From Pseudodonghicola flavimaris (GTDB lineage Bacteria; Pseudomonadota; Alphaproteobacteria; Rhodobacterales; Rhodobacteraceae), in the NCBI RefSeq assembly GCF_030164425.1, contig NZ_JASNJD010000010.1:1-64000 (forward strand): 64,000 nucleotides of DNA. The letters run 5' to 3'. Below the pieces are notes generated by a model. The model saw nothing but the letters and a program-made list of their open reading frames with translations, searched no databases and was not told the DNA's origin. This document shows, one piece after another, positions 24,713 to 34,000 of this stretch (the first letter of the stretch is position 1; each line of letters begins with the position of its first letter). The position numbers were made by a program, and so were the translations under genes.

Positions 24713-26154
24713 GACGGAAAATCGCGATGCTTTGACGACCCGCCCGGCCAGCTTCGGGCGAGGATTTCCACAGCGCGGGCGATCTGCGCCTCCTCCAGCG
24801 CGGCATAGCCCAGCCGGAACGCCTGGGGCGCCGGTGCATCGAGGGTGAAACGGGTCCCGGGCAGCAGCGCCAACCCGTCCCGGCCGGCCCGTTCGGCCCA
24901 GGGCTCTGCCGGCGCGCCGCGACTGCAGAGCCAGAGCGCCAGCCCTCCCGCCGGCAGATCGAAGTGCACCCGGTCGCCCAGCCGCCGGGTCAGCGCCTCG
25001 GCCAGCAGATCGCGGCGGGCGCGATAGATCCGGCGGGCCTTGCGGGCATGGCGCCCCAGATCGCCGTCACGGATCAGCTCGGCCAATGCGGCCTCCAGCG
25101 GCGTGTCGCCCTGCCGGTCTATGGCCGCCCGCGCCGCCGCCATGCGCGCCAGCACCGGTTCCGGCGCCAGCGCATAGCCCAGCCGGATACCGGGGGAGAG
25201 GAGTTTCGACAGCGACCCGATGTAGATCAGCGGCAGGTCGGCCGGCGCCCGGGCCGCCAGCGGCAGGACCGGGCGCCCTTCGAAACGGTATTCGTGATCG
25301 TAATCGTCCTCAATCAGCGTCAGCCGGTGCCGCTGCGCCAGCTCCAGCAGCTGCAACCGCCGCGCCGCCCCCATGGTCACCGTCGTCGGATACTGATGAT
25401 GCGGCGTGACATAGACCGCGCGAATGCCCGGATCGCGCGCCAGCGCCGTCTCCAGTGCCTCCACCTGCAACCCGCCGGCATCGACCGGCACCCCACGGAT
25501 CGTGGCGCCGGCGGCGCGGAAGGCCTCCCAGGCGAGCGGATAGCCGGGTGCCTCGACCGCGATGGTCTCGCCCGGGACCAGCACCGCCCGCGCCGCCAGG
25601 AACAACGCCATCTGACTGCCCCGCGCGATCAGCAGCCGCGCCGGATCGGCGACCACACCGCGATCGGAAGCGAGATAGGCGGCCAGCGTCCGCCGCAGCG
25701 CCGGGGTACCGCGCAGGTCGCCGTAATCGGAGCCGGACCGAAAGGCCGGCGCCAGCAGCGCCCGCCGGAAGGCCCGCGCCAGCGCCTTGTCGGGCACCAG
25801 CCTGGGATCGGGGGCACCGTCGGTGAAGGCCAGCGCCGGGGAATGCGGTTCCGGCTCCGGCGCGGCCGGCACCGGCGGCGGCGACACCATGGCCTGCGGC
25901 AGATCCTCGGCGACGAAGGTGCCCCGGGCGGGCTGCGCCCGCAGCCAGCCCTGCGTCAGCAATTCCTGATAGGCGGCATCGACCGTGTTGCGATGCACCC
26001 CGAGCTCGCGCGCCAGCGCCCGGGTGCCCGGCAGCCGCTGTCCCGGCACCAGCCGGCCCCGGGTGATATCGCCGACAATGGCCGCGGCGATGGCAAGAAA
26101 CAGCGGACCGCCGCCGCCCCTGTCGATGTCCAAGGCAAGCGGGTCGCGCGCCAT
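24709..26154 (-). CDS. MocR family regulator (GntR HTH + aminotransferase domain), PdxR-like
   Basis: 481 aa. Residues ~15-80 form a GntR winged HTH (GQRLPGTRALARELGVHRNTVDAAYQEL). The large C-terminal part is a class I aminotransferase fold with the PLP lysine region IGSLSKLLSPGIRLGY and YVTPHHQYPT/DDYDHEYRF motifs, the standard MocR architecture. It is divergent, at 88 bases, from a MOSC gene and pyridoxal kinase gene, so it most likely acts as a PdxR-type sensor of pyridoxal phosphate controlling vitamin B6 salvage. A long AACCGGCC...GGCCGGTT repeat lies between. Confidence 0.88.
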   Translation of the reverse strand: MARDPLALDIDRGGGGPLFLAIAAAIVGDITRGRLVPGQRLPGTRALARELGVHRNTVDAAYQELLTQGWLRAQPARGTFVAEDLPQAMVSPPPVPAAPEPEPHSPALAFTDGAPDPRLVPDKALARAFRRALLAPAFRSGSDYGDLRGTPALRRTLAAYLASDRGVVADPARLLIARGSQMALFLAARAVLVPGETIAVEAPGYPLAWEAFRAAGATIRGVPVDAGGLQVEALETALARDPGIRAVYVTPHHQYPTTVTMGAARRLQLLELAQRHRLTLIEDDYDHEYRFEGRPVLPLAARAPADLPLIYIGSLSKLLSPGIRLGYALAPEPVLARMAAARAAIDRQGDTPLEAALAELIRDGDLGRHARKARRIYRARRDLLAEALTRRLGDRVHFDLPAGGLALWLCSRGAPAEPWAERAGRDGLALLPGTRFTLDAPAPQAFRLGYAALEEAQIARAVEILARSWPGGSSKHRDFPS

Positions 26155-26158
26155 GTCA

Positions 26159-26207
26159 AACCGGCCTATCTGAAATTCAGGAACTGGATCTTTTGCCTGG
26201 GCCGGTT
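26159..26207. promoter_or_regulatory. Divergent control region of mocR and the MOSC-pdxY operon
   Basis: Inverted arms AACCGGCC (26159-26166) and GGCCGGTT (26200-26207) flank an A/T-richer core in the 88-base region between the divergent starts. Probable site for the MocR regulator and both promoters; exact boxes cannot be assigned. Confidence 0.4.
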
Positions 26208-26242
26208 ATTTGCCAGACCGGCGCCAAAGACAAGAGGTTCCG

Positions 26243-26938
26243 ATGACTCATCCCGCCAGCCCCCGCATCATGCTTCTGACCGGCCGCACCGCCCCCCTGC
26301 CCGGCAGCGACACGCTCAGCGGCATCGTCAAGACACCGGTGGACCGGCCGCTGACGCTCGGCCCCGAGGGGGTCGAGAGCGACGAACAGGCCGACCGCCG
26401 GGTACATGGGGGCGTCGAAAAGGCCCTGCATCACTATCCCCGGGATCACTACGCCCTCTGGCGCGCCGAGCTGGGCGAGCTGCCGCCGCTCGCCGGCCCC
26501 GGCGGCTTCGGAGAGAATATCTCGACCACCGGGCTGACCGAAACCACGGTCGCGGTCGGCGATATCTTCCGGCTGGGGGACGCGCTGTTGCAGGTGTCGC
26601 AGGGGCGCCAGCCCTGCTGGAAGCTCAACAAGCGGTTCGGGGTCGCCGACATGGCGCGACGGGTGCAGCTGACCGGGCGCACCGGCTGGTACTATCGGGT
26701 GCTGCAGCCCGGCACCGTGGCCCCCGGCGACCGGATGGAGTTGGTCGACCGGGTGGCACCGGACTGGAGCCTGCACCGGCTGTGGCACGCGCTCTACGTC
26801 GACCGGCTCAATCTGGACGAGCTGGAGGGGATCGTCGCGCTCGACGTGCTGGCCGAGGGCTGGCGCAAATACGCGGTGCGGCGGTTGGAAAGCCGTCGGG
26901 TCGAGGACTGGAGCAAACGTCTGGACGGCACCGCATGA
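26243..26938 (+). CDS. MOSC domain protein (YiiM-like)
   Basis: 231 aa from ATG 26243. The MOSC core has DRRVHGGVEKALHHYPRDHYA, GGFGENISTTGL and the conserved cysteine in QGRQPCWKLNKRF; a C-terminal three-helix 3-alpha domain follows (LWHALYVDRLNLDELEG). MOSC proteins of this type (YiiM) bind molybdenum cofactor and reduce N-hydroxylated compounds. Its stop overlaps the start of the pyridoxal kinase gene as ATGA, forming a two-gene operon. Confidence 0.88.
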   Translation: MTHPASPRIMLLTGRTAPLPGSDTLSGIVKTPVDRPLTLGPEGVESDEQADRRVHGGVEKALHHYPRDHYALWRAELGELPPLAGPGGFGENISTTGLTETTVAVGDIFRLGDALLQVSQGRQPCWKLNKRFGVADMARRVQLTGRTGWYYRVLQPGTVAPGDRMELVDRVAPDWSLHRLWHALYVDRLNLDELEGIVALDVLAEGWRKYAVRRLESRRVEDWSKRLDGTA

Positions 26939-27831
26939 CCCCGCCGCCCTTCGTGATCTAGATCCAGAGCCAGGTGGTCTTCGGCCATGTCGGCAATTCC
27001 GCCGCGCTTTTCCCAATGCAGGCAGCCGGGCTGGAGGTGGCGGCGATCCCCACGGTGGTGTTCTCCAACACCCCCGATTACCCGACATTGCGCGGCCGCG
27101 CCCTGCCGCCCGAATTCTTCTCCGACCTGCTGCAGGGCGCCCGCGAACGCGGCCTGCCGGAGCGGGCGGAATTCATCCTGACCGGCTATATCGGATCGCT
27201 CGACGTGGCGGAGATGGTGGCGGATTTCGTCGCCGAGGCGAAGGCCGCAAACCCACGGCTGCGCTATCTCTGCGATCCGGTGATGGGCGATGACGCGCCC
27301 GGCCTCTATGTCCCCGAGGCGATTGCCGATGTGATGCGCGACCGGCTGCTGCCGATGGCCGATCTGGCGACACCGAACCCGTTTGAGCTGAGCTGGCTGA
27401 CCGGCCACGAGATCGCCACGCTGGCCGATCTTCGCGCCGCCCGGGCAGAGCTGCATATCGCCCCCGGCGCGGATCTGATCGCCACCGGCTGCAGGCTCGC
27501 CGACACCGCCCCGGGCCGGATCGAAACCGTCCTGCTCGGCCCCGAGGGCATCAGCCGTCACCCGACCGACCATCTGCCCATCGCGCTGCCCGGCACCGGG
27601 GACCTCTTTGCCGGGCTGATCGTCGCGGGCCTGGGGCGCGGGCTGGCGCTGACCGATGCGGTGGAGAACGCCCAGGCGCTGACCTCCCGCGCACTCTGCC
27701 ACGCGAAGGCGCTCGGCGCCGGAGAGGTGGTGTTGAGCGATCCCGGCTTCCGCCGCGCGCTCCTGACGCTGGGACCGGGCGCCGGAGAGGATGCCGCCAC
27801 GCCGCGGGCCCGACCCGGCCAAGGCAGGTAA
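26935..27831 (+). pseudogene. pdxY: Pyridoxal kinase gene with early in-frame amber codon
   Basis: The natural ATG at 26935 overlaps the MOSC stop as ATGA, but codon 9 is TAG (26959-26961). The translation before and after it, MTPPPFVI-stop-IQSQVVFGHVGNSAALFP, aligns with the conserved PdxY N-terminus, where this position is normally serine (VLSIQS-type); TCG to TAG would do it. The rest is intact to 27831, with the ribokinase-fold DPVMGDDA and ATP-site GTGDLFAGLIVAG motifs. A GTG at 26974 could restart translation but would lose the first strand and the substrate-contacting serine. So the gene is probably broken recently, unless the stop is read through or is a sequencing error. Confidence 0.8.
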
Positions 27832-27855
27832 GATCAGGTCGGGTCGGGCCACGCG

Positions 27856-28884
27856 TCAGATCATCCGGGTCAGGTCCAGGCCGGCCTGAAACGGGTGCAG
27901 ATCGTCGCTCGGCCGGATTTCGGCCGGGTCGTGGGCGCTGAGATTGGGCGCCCGCCGGTCCTGCGACGGCGACACGCCGAAAAGCTCACGATAGCGCAGC
28001 AGGAAATGCGAATAGGAACCGAAGCCGCAGCGGCTGCTGATCTCGCCGAATTCCAGCGCCGAGCCCTTCACCAGCTTGCGGGCACGGGCCAGCCGGATCT
28101 GGCGGAAGTAATCCGAGGCGGTACAGCCGAAGGCAGCCAGGAACATGCGGTCCAGATGCCGGCGCGACACGCCGACCTGAGCGGCAATGGCGGCGATGCC
28201 GCCGGCGGTGTCGCCGATCCGTTCCTCCATCAGCCGGCAGGCGCCGCGCACTGCCGGCTGGTGGCCAAGGCTGCGCGCCGTCAACAGCCCGTCCTGCGGC
28301 GCCCCCTGAAGCCGCCGCCCGGGATGGCAGATCAGGCTCGCCACCCGGGTCGCCACCACCGCGCCCAGATCGGTTTCGATCACATGCAACATCAGGTCGA
28401 GACAGGCGCTGCCGCCCGAGGCGGTCATCCGCCCCTGCCCGCAGGTGAACAGGCTGCGCAGAAACTCGACCCGGGGAAACAGCTGTTCGAACAGCGGCAG
28501 GTTGTTGAAATGCGCGGTCGCCTTGTGACCGTCCATCACCCCGGCCTGAGCCAGGTGATAGATGCCGCTCTCAAAGGAGCCCAGCGTCTTGCCGAACCGC
28601 GCGAACCGCCGGAGTGCCGCCGCCGTGGCCGCCCCGACATGGTCCTGGTGGCGGAAACTGGCGGTGACGATCAGCACGTCGAACTCCTCCAGCTCCGAGA
28701 TATGTCGCGCCGCCGGGAGGCTCACCCCGGCGCTCGACATCACGCTCGCCTCGTCGTCATGGACGAATTCCCAAGCATAGAACGGCGTCTCGCAGACCGA
28801 ATTGGCCACCCGCAGCGCCTCGATCGCCGAGACGAGCCCCAGCAACTGGAAGGAAGGCTGCAGCAGAAAGGCAAAGGTCTTCAT
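27856..28884 (-). CDS. GlxA-family transcriptional regulator (DJ-1/PfpI + AraC HTH)
   Basis: 342 aa from ATG 28884. The N-terminal ~185 residues are a DJ-1/PfpI-like domain (FAFLLQPSFQLLGLVSAIEALRVAN; GKTLGSFESGIYHLAQAG; TASGGSACLDLMLHVI), the C-terminal ~100 residues an AraC HTH (IAAQVGVSRRHLDRMFLAAFG; SRCGFGSYSHFLLRYRELFGVSPS). Regulators of this type (GbdR, CdhR) control catabolism of betaines, carnitine and amino acids. It is co-directional with the enolase-superfamily and Old-Yellow-Enzyme-type genes and probably controls both divergent arms through the TGGACAT palindrome at 32294-32314. Confidence 0.9.
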   Translation of the reverse strand: MKTFAFLLQPSFQLLGLVSAIEALRVANSVCETPFYAWEFVHDDEASVMSSAGVSLPAARHISELEEFDVLIVTASFRHQDHVGAATAAALRRFARFGKTLGSFESGIYHLAQAGVMDGHKATAHFNNLPLFEQLFPRVEFLRSLFTCGQGRMTASGGSACLDLMLHVIETDLGAVVATRVASLICHPGRRLQGAPQDGLLTARSLGHQPAVRGACRLMEERIGDTAGGIAAIAAQVGVSRRHLDRMFLAAFGCTASDYFRQIRLARARKLVKGSALEFGEISSRCGFGSYSHFLLRYRELFGVSPSQDRRAPNLSAHDPAEIRPSDDLHPFQAGLDLTRMI

Positions 28885-28958
28885 TCGATCTCGGTCTCCC
28901 GCAGCGATCCTCCCCCGCCTGCCGCAGCACTGCAAGGGGGCGGACCGCAAAGACCCGG

Positions 28959-30128
28959 TCAGATCAGGTCCAGCTCGGCCCAGAGCCAGTTTTCTGCAAC
29001 CTCTCGCCGCAGCGAGACGCCGAACCCCGGCCGGTCGTTCACCGGGATGACGCCATTCTTCACCGTGTCCTCGACCGGATCGTCGATCACATCGACATGG
29101 CCGGGGATACGCGCCCAATAGGGAAAATGCTCCTGCCAATAGAAATTCGGCACCGCGGCGCTGAAATGCATGCCCACCGCCGTCGACAATGCCGACGCGC
29201 AGATATGCGGCTGCACCTTCAGCCCGTAGGCCTCGGCCATGGCGGCGATGCGCCGGGCCTCCATCAGCCCGCCGGTGTTGCCGACATCGGGCTGCAGGAT
29301 ATCGGCGGCCCGCGCCTCCAGCACATCGCGAAAGCCGTAGCGGGAATAGAGCCGCTCGCCCACCGCCACCGATTGCGGGATCGCCCGCTTCACCTCCGCC
29401 AGCGCCCTGGTGTCGCCCGGCACGGTGGGCTCCTCGATAAAGCTGATACCGACCTCCTCGAGCGCGTGGCAGAAACGGACGGTATCGTCCGGCGCGATCC
29501 CGGCGGAGAGATCCAGCATCAGCTCGACCTCGGCGCCGACGGCGCGGCGGATCTCCTTCATCCGGTCGAGCGCGCGCCGCAACAGCGACTGATCCGCGAC
29601 CGACCGGCGCGACGGGTGCCGCAGCCGCCCCTCTGCCAAAATCTCGACGAAGGGGTAGAATTTCAGCGCGCCATAGCCCTCTGCCGCCGCCCGTTCCGCC
29701 GCCATCGGCAGATCGGCATCCGAGGTGCAGCCGAAATACCAGCCGTTGCAATAGGCGCGCAGCCGGTCGTTGACCCGGCCGCCCAGAAGCTCATAGGCCG
29801 GCACCCCGAGGGCGCGGGCACGCAGGTCCACCATCGCCTGTTCCACCGCGCTGATCCCGCTCATCACCACCGGGCCGCCGCCCTTGGCCCAGAAGCCGTG
29901 ATCGTAGAACTCGTTCCAGACCCGCTCACTGTCCGAAGGGCTGACGCCGCCGCGCAGATAGCGGTCGAGCACATCCTTGACCATGCCCGCCGCGGCGGTG
30001 GTGCCGGCGCCATAGGCGATCGCCGCCTCGCCCAGCCCGCGGCTGCCGTCCTCGGTTTCCAGTTCCAGCAGAACCGGGCTGATGCCGCCGCTCTCGACCA
30101 GATAGATCCGGGCTTTCACGATTTTCAT
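28959..30128 (-). CDS. Mandelate racemase/muconate lactonizing enzyme family protein (MR subgroup)
   Basis: 389 aa enolase-superfamily enzyme. N-terminal capping domain starts KIVKARIYLVESGG. In the barrel, metal ligands are Asp in ELMLDLSAG, Glu in SFIEEP and Glu in AVGERLYS. The His-Asp dyad of the MR subgroup is visible as PDVGNTGG and VQPHICASALS, and the lysine lies in YGALKFYPF. This suggests a sugar-acid dehydratase or amino-acid/betaine epimerase; the substrate cannot be read from sequence. 11 bases downstream of the OYE-type gene in the same operon. Confidence 0.88.
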   Translation of the reverse strand: MKIVKARIYLVESGGISPVLLELETEDGSRGLGEAAIAYGAGTTAAAGMVKDVLDRYLRGGVSPSDSERVWNEFYDHGFWAKGGGPVVMSGISAVEQAMVDLRARALGVPAYELLGGRVNDRLRAYCNGWYFGCTSDADLPMAAERAAAEGYGALKFYPFVEILAEGRLRHPSRRSVADQSLLRRALDRMKEIRRAVGAEVELMLDLSAGIAPDDTVRFCHALEEVGISFIEEPTVPGDTRALAEVKRAIPQSVAVGERLYSRYGFRDVLEARAADILQPDVGNTGGLMEARRIAAMAEAYGLKVQPHICASALSTAVGMHFSAAVPNFYWQEHFPYWARIPGHVDVIDDPVEDTVKNGVIPVNDRPGFGVSLRREVAENWLWAELDLI

Positions 30129-30139
30129 GTCGGTTCCTC

Positions 30140-32188
30140 TCAGATGGTGCGGCAGAGCCGCGTCGCCTCAAGGATCGCCGCGTGGATATCGCGGGAGGAG
30201 ACGGCATCGCCGATGCGGTAAAGCTGATAGGTCTCCGTCTTGGGCGCGGCGACCGCGCCGCCCTCCGCCATCGCGTAGAGGTCGAAGGCCCCCTTGTTGT
30301 CGGAGCCCTCTGCAAGCTCCCTGTAGAGTTCGTCCATCGGCAGCGTACCGTTTTCGATCACCACGCGGTCGGCCGGCCGCTGGCTCCGCGCGCCGGTAAA
30401 GACGTTCTCCAGCGTCGCCAGCAACCGGTTGTCCCGGCGTTCGATGCCGACCAGCTTGGCATCGGTCAGATGCGTCGCCCCGGCGGCGTAAAAGCCCTTC
30501 ATCATCAGCGGACGCTCGATACCGCTGGTTTCCATTCCGACCATGGAGTCGGGGGTCACGCAGGTCACACGGGCGCCGCGTTCGGCCATGGTGGTGGCCG
30601 CGTTCAGCCCGGTGACAGTGCCGGTCACATCGAAGAACAGCACCTCGCCCTGCATCTCTCCGGGCTGGCCGATCACCTCCCACAGCGAGTCCGCCAGGTC
30701 GGCTCCGGGGATCTCCCGCTCCATCGGATCGGGCAGACCGCCGGTGGCGATGATGACGATCTCCGGCGCGCTCGCCGCGACCGTTTCAGCGTCGGCATAG
30801 CAGTCGTAGGTGATCGTCACCCCCAGACGCTCCAGCTCGCTCAGCCGCCAGTCGACGATGCCGATCAGATCGCGCCGCTTGTACAGCTCGGCCGCCAGCA
30901 GCACCTGGCCACCGGCCTTCGGCGCCGCCTCGAACACGGTGACCTGATGGCCCCGCTCGGCGCAGACCCGCGCCGCCTCCAGCCCGCCGGGACCGGCGCC
31001 GACGATGGTGACCCGGCGCGCCCGGTCGGCCTTGTCGATCAGATGCGGCAGGGTCTTTTCCCGCCCGATCGAGGCATTGTGGATGCAGCTGCCGTGCCAG
31101 GAGCAATAGGTCGCGCCGACACAGGGACGGATCTCGGCCTCGCGGCCCTCGCGCAGCTTCCGCACGATATGCGGATCGGCGATATGGGCGCGGGTCATCC
31201 CCACCATGTCGATCAGCCCCTCGGCAATCGCATAGCGGGCGGTGGCCAGATCGTTGATCCGCGCGGCATGAAACACCGGCAAGCCGACATGCTGCCGGAA
31301 GGCGGCGATGAACTGCAGCTGCGGCGCCAGCCCCAGCGCCATCCCCGGCATATAGCTCGACAGCCCCACCGGTGTGTCGATCCGCCCATAGGTGAGGTTG
31401 AAGAAGTCGACCAGACCGGAGCGTTCGTGGATCCGGCCCATCTCCAGATAGTCGGCATCCGACATGCCGGCATCCTCGCCCTCGCCCACCGCCATGCGGA
31501 TGCTGATCAGAAAATCATCGCCACAGCGGCGGCGCATCTCCTCCAGCACACGCAGGCCGAAGCGGGCGCGGTTCTCGATCGAGCCGCCATAATCATCGGT
31601 GCGGTGGTTCATCAGCGGTGACCAGAACTGGCCGACCAGATGATGGTGAACGTGGATCTCCACCCCGTCCATCCCGGCCTCGCGGCAGCGCCAAGCGGTG
31701 TCCCCGAAGTCGCGCACGATCCGGTCAATGTCGTGCAGTTCGATCTCCTTGGCGAAGGCCCGGTGCGCCGGCTCGCGGAACCGCGACGGCGCCACGATGG
31801 GCAGCCAGTTGTCCGCCCGCCAGTGGCTGCGCCCACCCAGATGGGTCAGCTGCACCATGATCGCGGTGTCATGCCGGTGAATCCGGTCGGCAAAGGCGCG
31901 CAGATGCGGGATCGCCTCGTCGCGGTCCAGCGACAGCGCCCCGAAGACCGAGCCGGAATCCGGCGACACGTTGGAGGAGCCGCCGAACATGATCAGCCCG
32001 ATGCCGCCCTTTGCCTTCTCCTCGTTATAGAGCTGGTAGCGCTCCTGCGGCAGCCCGTCCCGGGCGTGCTGGATCGCATGAGCGGTGGTGAAGACACGAT
32101 TCTTGAGGGTGAGGCCCCGGATCGTCAGCGGCTGCAGCAGCGGATCCCTGGTCGGCGCGGAAGAGCGGGTCGGGTCGGAAGATGTCAT
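30140..32188 (-). CDS. NADH:flavin oxidoreductase, 2,4-dienoyl-CoA-reductase/StcD-like
   Basis: 682 aa from ATG 32188. Residues ~1-370 form an Old-Yellow-Enzyme FMN barrel (LTLKNRVFTTAHA; GMDGVEIHVHHHLVGQFWSP, N-R-T-DDYGGS-x-ENR). A cysteine cluster (CVGATYC, SC-x-HN) suggests a Fe-S site. Then a pyridine-nucleotide-disulphide-type domain with two dinucleotide motifs (VTIVGAGPGGLEAA). This multidomain layout is shared with dimethylamine/trimethylamine dehydrogenases, dienoyl-CoA reductase and proline-betaine demethylases. With a GlxA regulator alongside, N-demethylation of a betaine-like compound is a reasonable but unproven guess. No strong Shine-Dalgarno sequence; GAAAGA lies upstream. Confidence 0.88.
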   Translation of the reverse strand: MTSSDPTRSSAPTRDPLLQPLTIRGLTLKNRVFTTAHAIQHARDGLPQERYQLYNEEKAKGGIGLIMFGGSSNVSPDSGSVFGALSLDRDEAIPHLRAFADRIHRHDTAIMVQLTHLGGRSHWRADNWLPIVAPSRFREPAHRAFAKEIELHDIDRIVRDFGDTAWRCREAGMDGVEIHVHHHLVGQFWSPLMNHRTDDYGGSIENRARFGLRVLEEMRRRCGDDFLISIRMAVGEGEDAGMSDADYLEMGRIHERSGLVDFFNLTYGRIDTPVGLSSYMPGMALGLAPQLQFIAAFRQHVGLPVFHAARINDLATARYAIAEGLIDMVGMTRAHIADPHIVRKLREGREAEIRPCVGATYCSWHGSCIHNASIGREKTLPHLIDKADRARRVTIVGAGPGGLEAARVCAERGHQVTVFEAAPKAGGQVLLAAELYKRRDLIGIVDWRLSELERLGVTITYDCYADAETVAASAPEIVIIATGGLPDPMEREIPGADLADSLWEVIGQPGEMQGEVLFFDVTGTVTGLNAATTMAERGARVTCVTPDSMVGMETSGIERPLMMKGFYAAGATHLTDAKLVGIERRDNRLLATLENVFTGARSQRPADRVVIENGTLPMDELYRELAEGSDNKGAFDLYAMAEGGAVAAPKTETYQLYRIGDAVSSRDIHAAILEATRLCRTI

Positions 32189-32271
32189 CGCGATGTCTTT
32201 CGGTGCTGCCCTGCGGGCAGAGGTTGCCCCCAAACGTTTCGCCAGATTGGCAGAGTCGACTAGTCGCGATC

Positions 32272-32314
32272 TGGACATAATTCATGCCCGATATGGACAT
32301 CACCCGGATGTCCA
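32272..32314. promoter_or_regulatory. TGGACAT palindrome plus extra half-site in a divergent promoter
   Basis: Perfect inverted repeat TGGACAT-cacccgg-ATGTCCA at 32294-32314 and a direct half-site TGGACAT at 32272-32278, 22 bp upstream, in the 249-base region between the OYE-type gene (minus) and the GlpD-like gene (plus). Likely operator of the GlxA-type AraC regulator at 27856. Confidence 0.65.
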
Positions 32315-32437
32315 AAACCGGCAGGCGATCCGTCCAATTTCGGTCTAGGCAAGCTTTCGGCTTTGGCCCGAGACTGACCCGCAGGGCGCAGCCGGTCCCC
32401 TCCGACGCGCAGCCCACGCAACAGAGGACCCCGCCGC

Positions 32438-34000
32438 ATGAGCGACAGCAGGATGCATTCCCTCGACGGCAGCGAATACGATGTCGTCGTGATCGGCGGT
32501 GGCGCCACCGGGGCGTCGGCGACCCAGAACCTGGCCGCCAGGGGGTTCCGGGTACTGCTGGTGGACCAGGGCGATTTCGCCTCCGGCACCTCCAGCCGGT
32601 CGAGCCGGCTGCTTTATTGCGGGCTCGCCTATTTTTCACCCGACTATCCGCTGTGGCGGGCCCTGTTTCATCCGCGCGAGATGCTGCAACGGGTGCGGAT
32701 GGCCCGGCTGGCGATGAAATGCCGGACCGAGCTGGCCACCACCGCGCCGGAGCGGGTCACCGCCTGTGAGTTCGTCTTTCCGGTCAAACGCAACAGCGCC
32801 TATCCGCGCTGGAAAGTGGCGCTCGGCTATCGCGCGCTCAGCCTGTTCGGATCGCCCCGCGCACCGCTGGCCTACCGGCACGAGCCGACGCCCCAGGCCG
32901 CGCGCGGGGGGCTGGTGTCCTTCATGAACCCGGAGGAACTGGCAGGCGTCGCCCGGTTCCGGGAGTATCAGTACAACTGGGCCGAGCGGATCTGCATGGA
33001 CGCGGTGATGGATGCCGAACGGCTCGGGGCGAGAGTGGAAAACTATGTCCGCGTCGCCAGTTTCCGGCGCGACGGCGAAGACTGGGCGCTGACGCTGGAA
33101 CCCGGCGCGCTGCCCGGCCGCCCGCATCAGAGCGGCAATCACCGGGCCGAGGTGCGGACGCGTTTTCTGGTCAATGCCGCCGGCCCCTGGATCGACCGGG
33201 TACTGAAACAGGGGCCCGGCACCGGGGCGCGCCACGTGATCGGCATCAAGGGGGTCAATGTCATGGTCAAGCTGCCCGAGGCCTGCCGCGGCCAGGGGAT
33301 GGAGACCATCAGTTCGCAGGATCAGCCGTTCTACCTGATGCCCTGGGGCGATCATCATTTCTTCGGCCCGACCGAGACCGTCTATGTCGGCCCGCCGGAG
33401 GATGCCCGGGTGGAACCCGGCGAGATCGACTATATCCTCGGCGAGGCGAACCGCGTGTTCCCGGGCTTCGACCTCGGCCGCGCCGATGTGGTCTACGCCT
33501 GGTGCGGGGTGCGGCCGCGCACCGACGATTCCTCCGCCTCCGGCGTCAAATCCTTCACCATCCACGATCTGGCGCGCGAGGGGATGGAGAACGCCATCAC
33601 CGTCACCGGCACCCCGATCATGGTGCACCGTCACGCCGGCCGCCGGATCGCCGCCTGGGTCGCTGCGCGGCTTCGCCCGACCGGAACGCCCGGCACGCTC
33701 GACCCCGGGGCGCGGCACCTGCCCAGCGACGACGGTCCCTCCATCGGAGGCATCAGCGTCACCAGCCTGCGCGCGGCGGCGGCGCAGGAACATGTCCGCA
33801 CCCTCACCGATCTGATGTTTCGCCGCGTCAACCTGGGCTGGCAGGTGGGTATGGGCCTGCCCCATGCCGAGGCGGTGGCCGGCGCCGTCGCCGACCTGCT
33901 GGGCTGGGACGCGACACGGATCGCCCAGGAACTGGCTGCCTACCGCGCCTTCGTGGCCGAGAATTTTCACCCTGCCCCTGCACCGGAGACCGCCGCATGA
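32438..34000 (+). CDS. FAD-dependent oxidoreductase, glycerol-3-phosphate dehydrogenase-like
   Basis: 520 aa. FAD-binding motif DVVVIGGGATGASATQNLAARG, then DFASGTSSRSSRLLYCGLAYF, the GlpD/DAO-type second motif, VNAAGPWIDRVL and a C-terminal domain with CGVRPRTDD. Closest in layout to aerobic glycerol-3-phosphate dehydrogenases, but it faces an amine/betaine-like operon and precedes an ornithine-cyclodeaminase-like gene, so another hydroxy- or amino-substrate is possible. Its stop overlaps the next start as ATGA. Transcribed divergently from the OYE-type gene. Confidence 0.85.
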   Translation: MSDSRMHSLDGSEYDVVVIGGGATGASATQNLAARGFRVLLVDQGDFASGTSSRSSRLLYCGLAYFSPDYPLWRALFHPREMLQRVRMARLAMKCRTELATTAPERVTACEFVFPVKRNSAYPRWKVALGYRALSLFGSPRAPLAYRHEPTPQAARGGLVSFMNPEELAGVARFREYQYNWAERICMDAVMDAERLGARVENYVRVASFRRDGEDWALTLEPGALPGRPHQSGNHRAEVRTRFLVNAAGPWIDRVLKQGPGTGARHVIGIKGVNVMVKLPEACRGQGMETISSQDQPFYLMPWGDHHFFGPTETVYVGPPEDARVEPGEIDYILGEANRVFPGFDLGRADVVYAWCGVRPRTDDSSASGVKSFTIHDLAREGMENAITVTGTPIMVHRHAGRRIAAWVAARLRPTGTPGTLDPGARHLPSDDGPSIGGISVTSLRAAAAQEHVRTLTDLMFRRVNLGWQVGMGLPHAEAVAGAVADLLGWDATRIAQELAAYRAFVAENFHPAPAPETAA

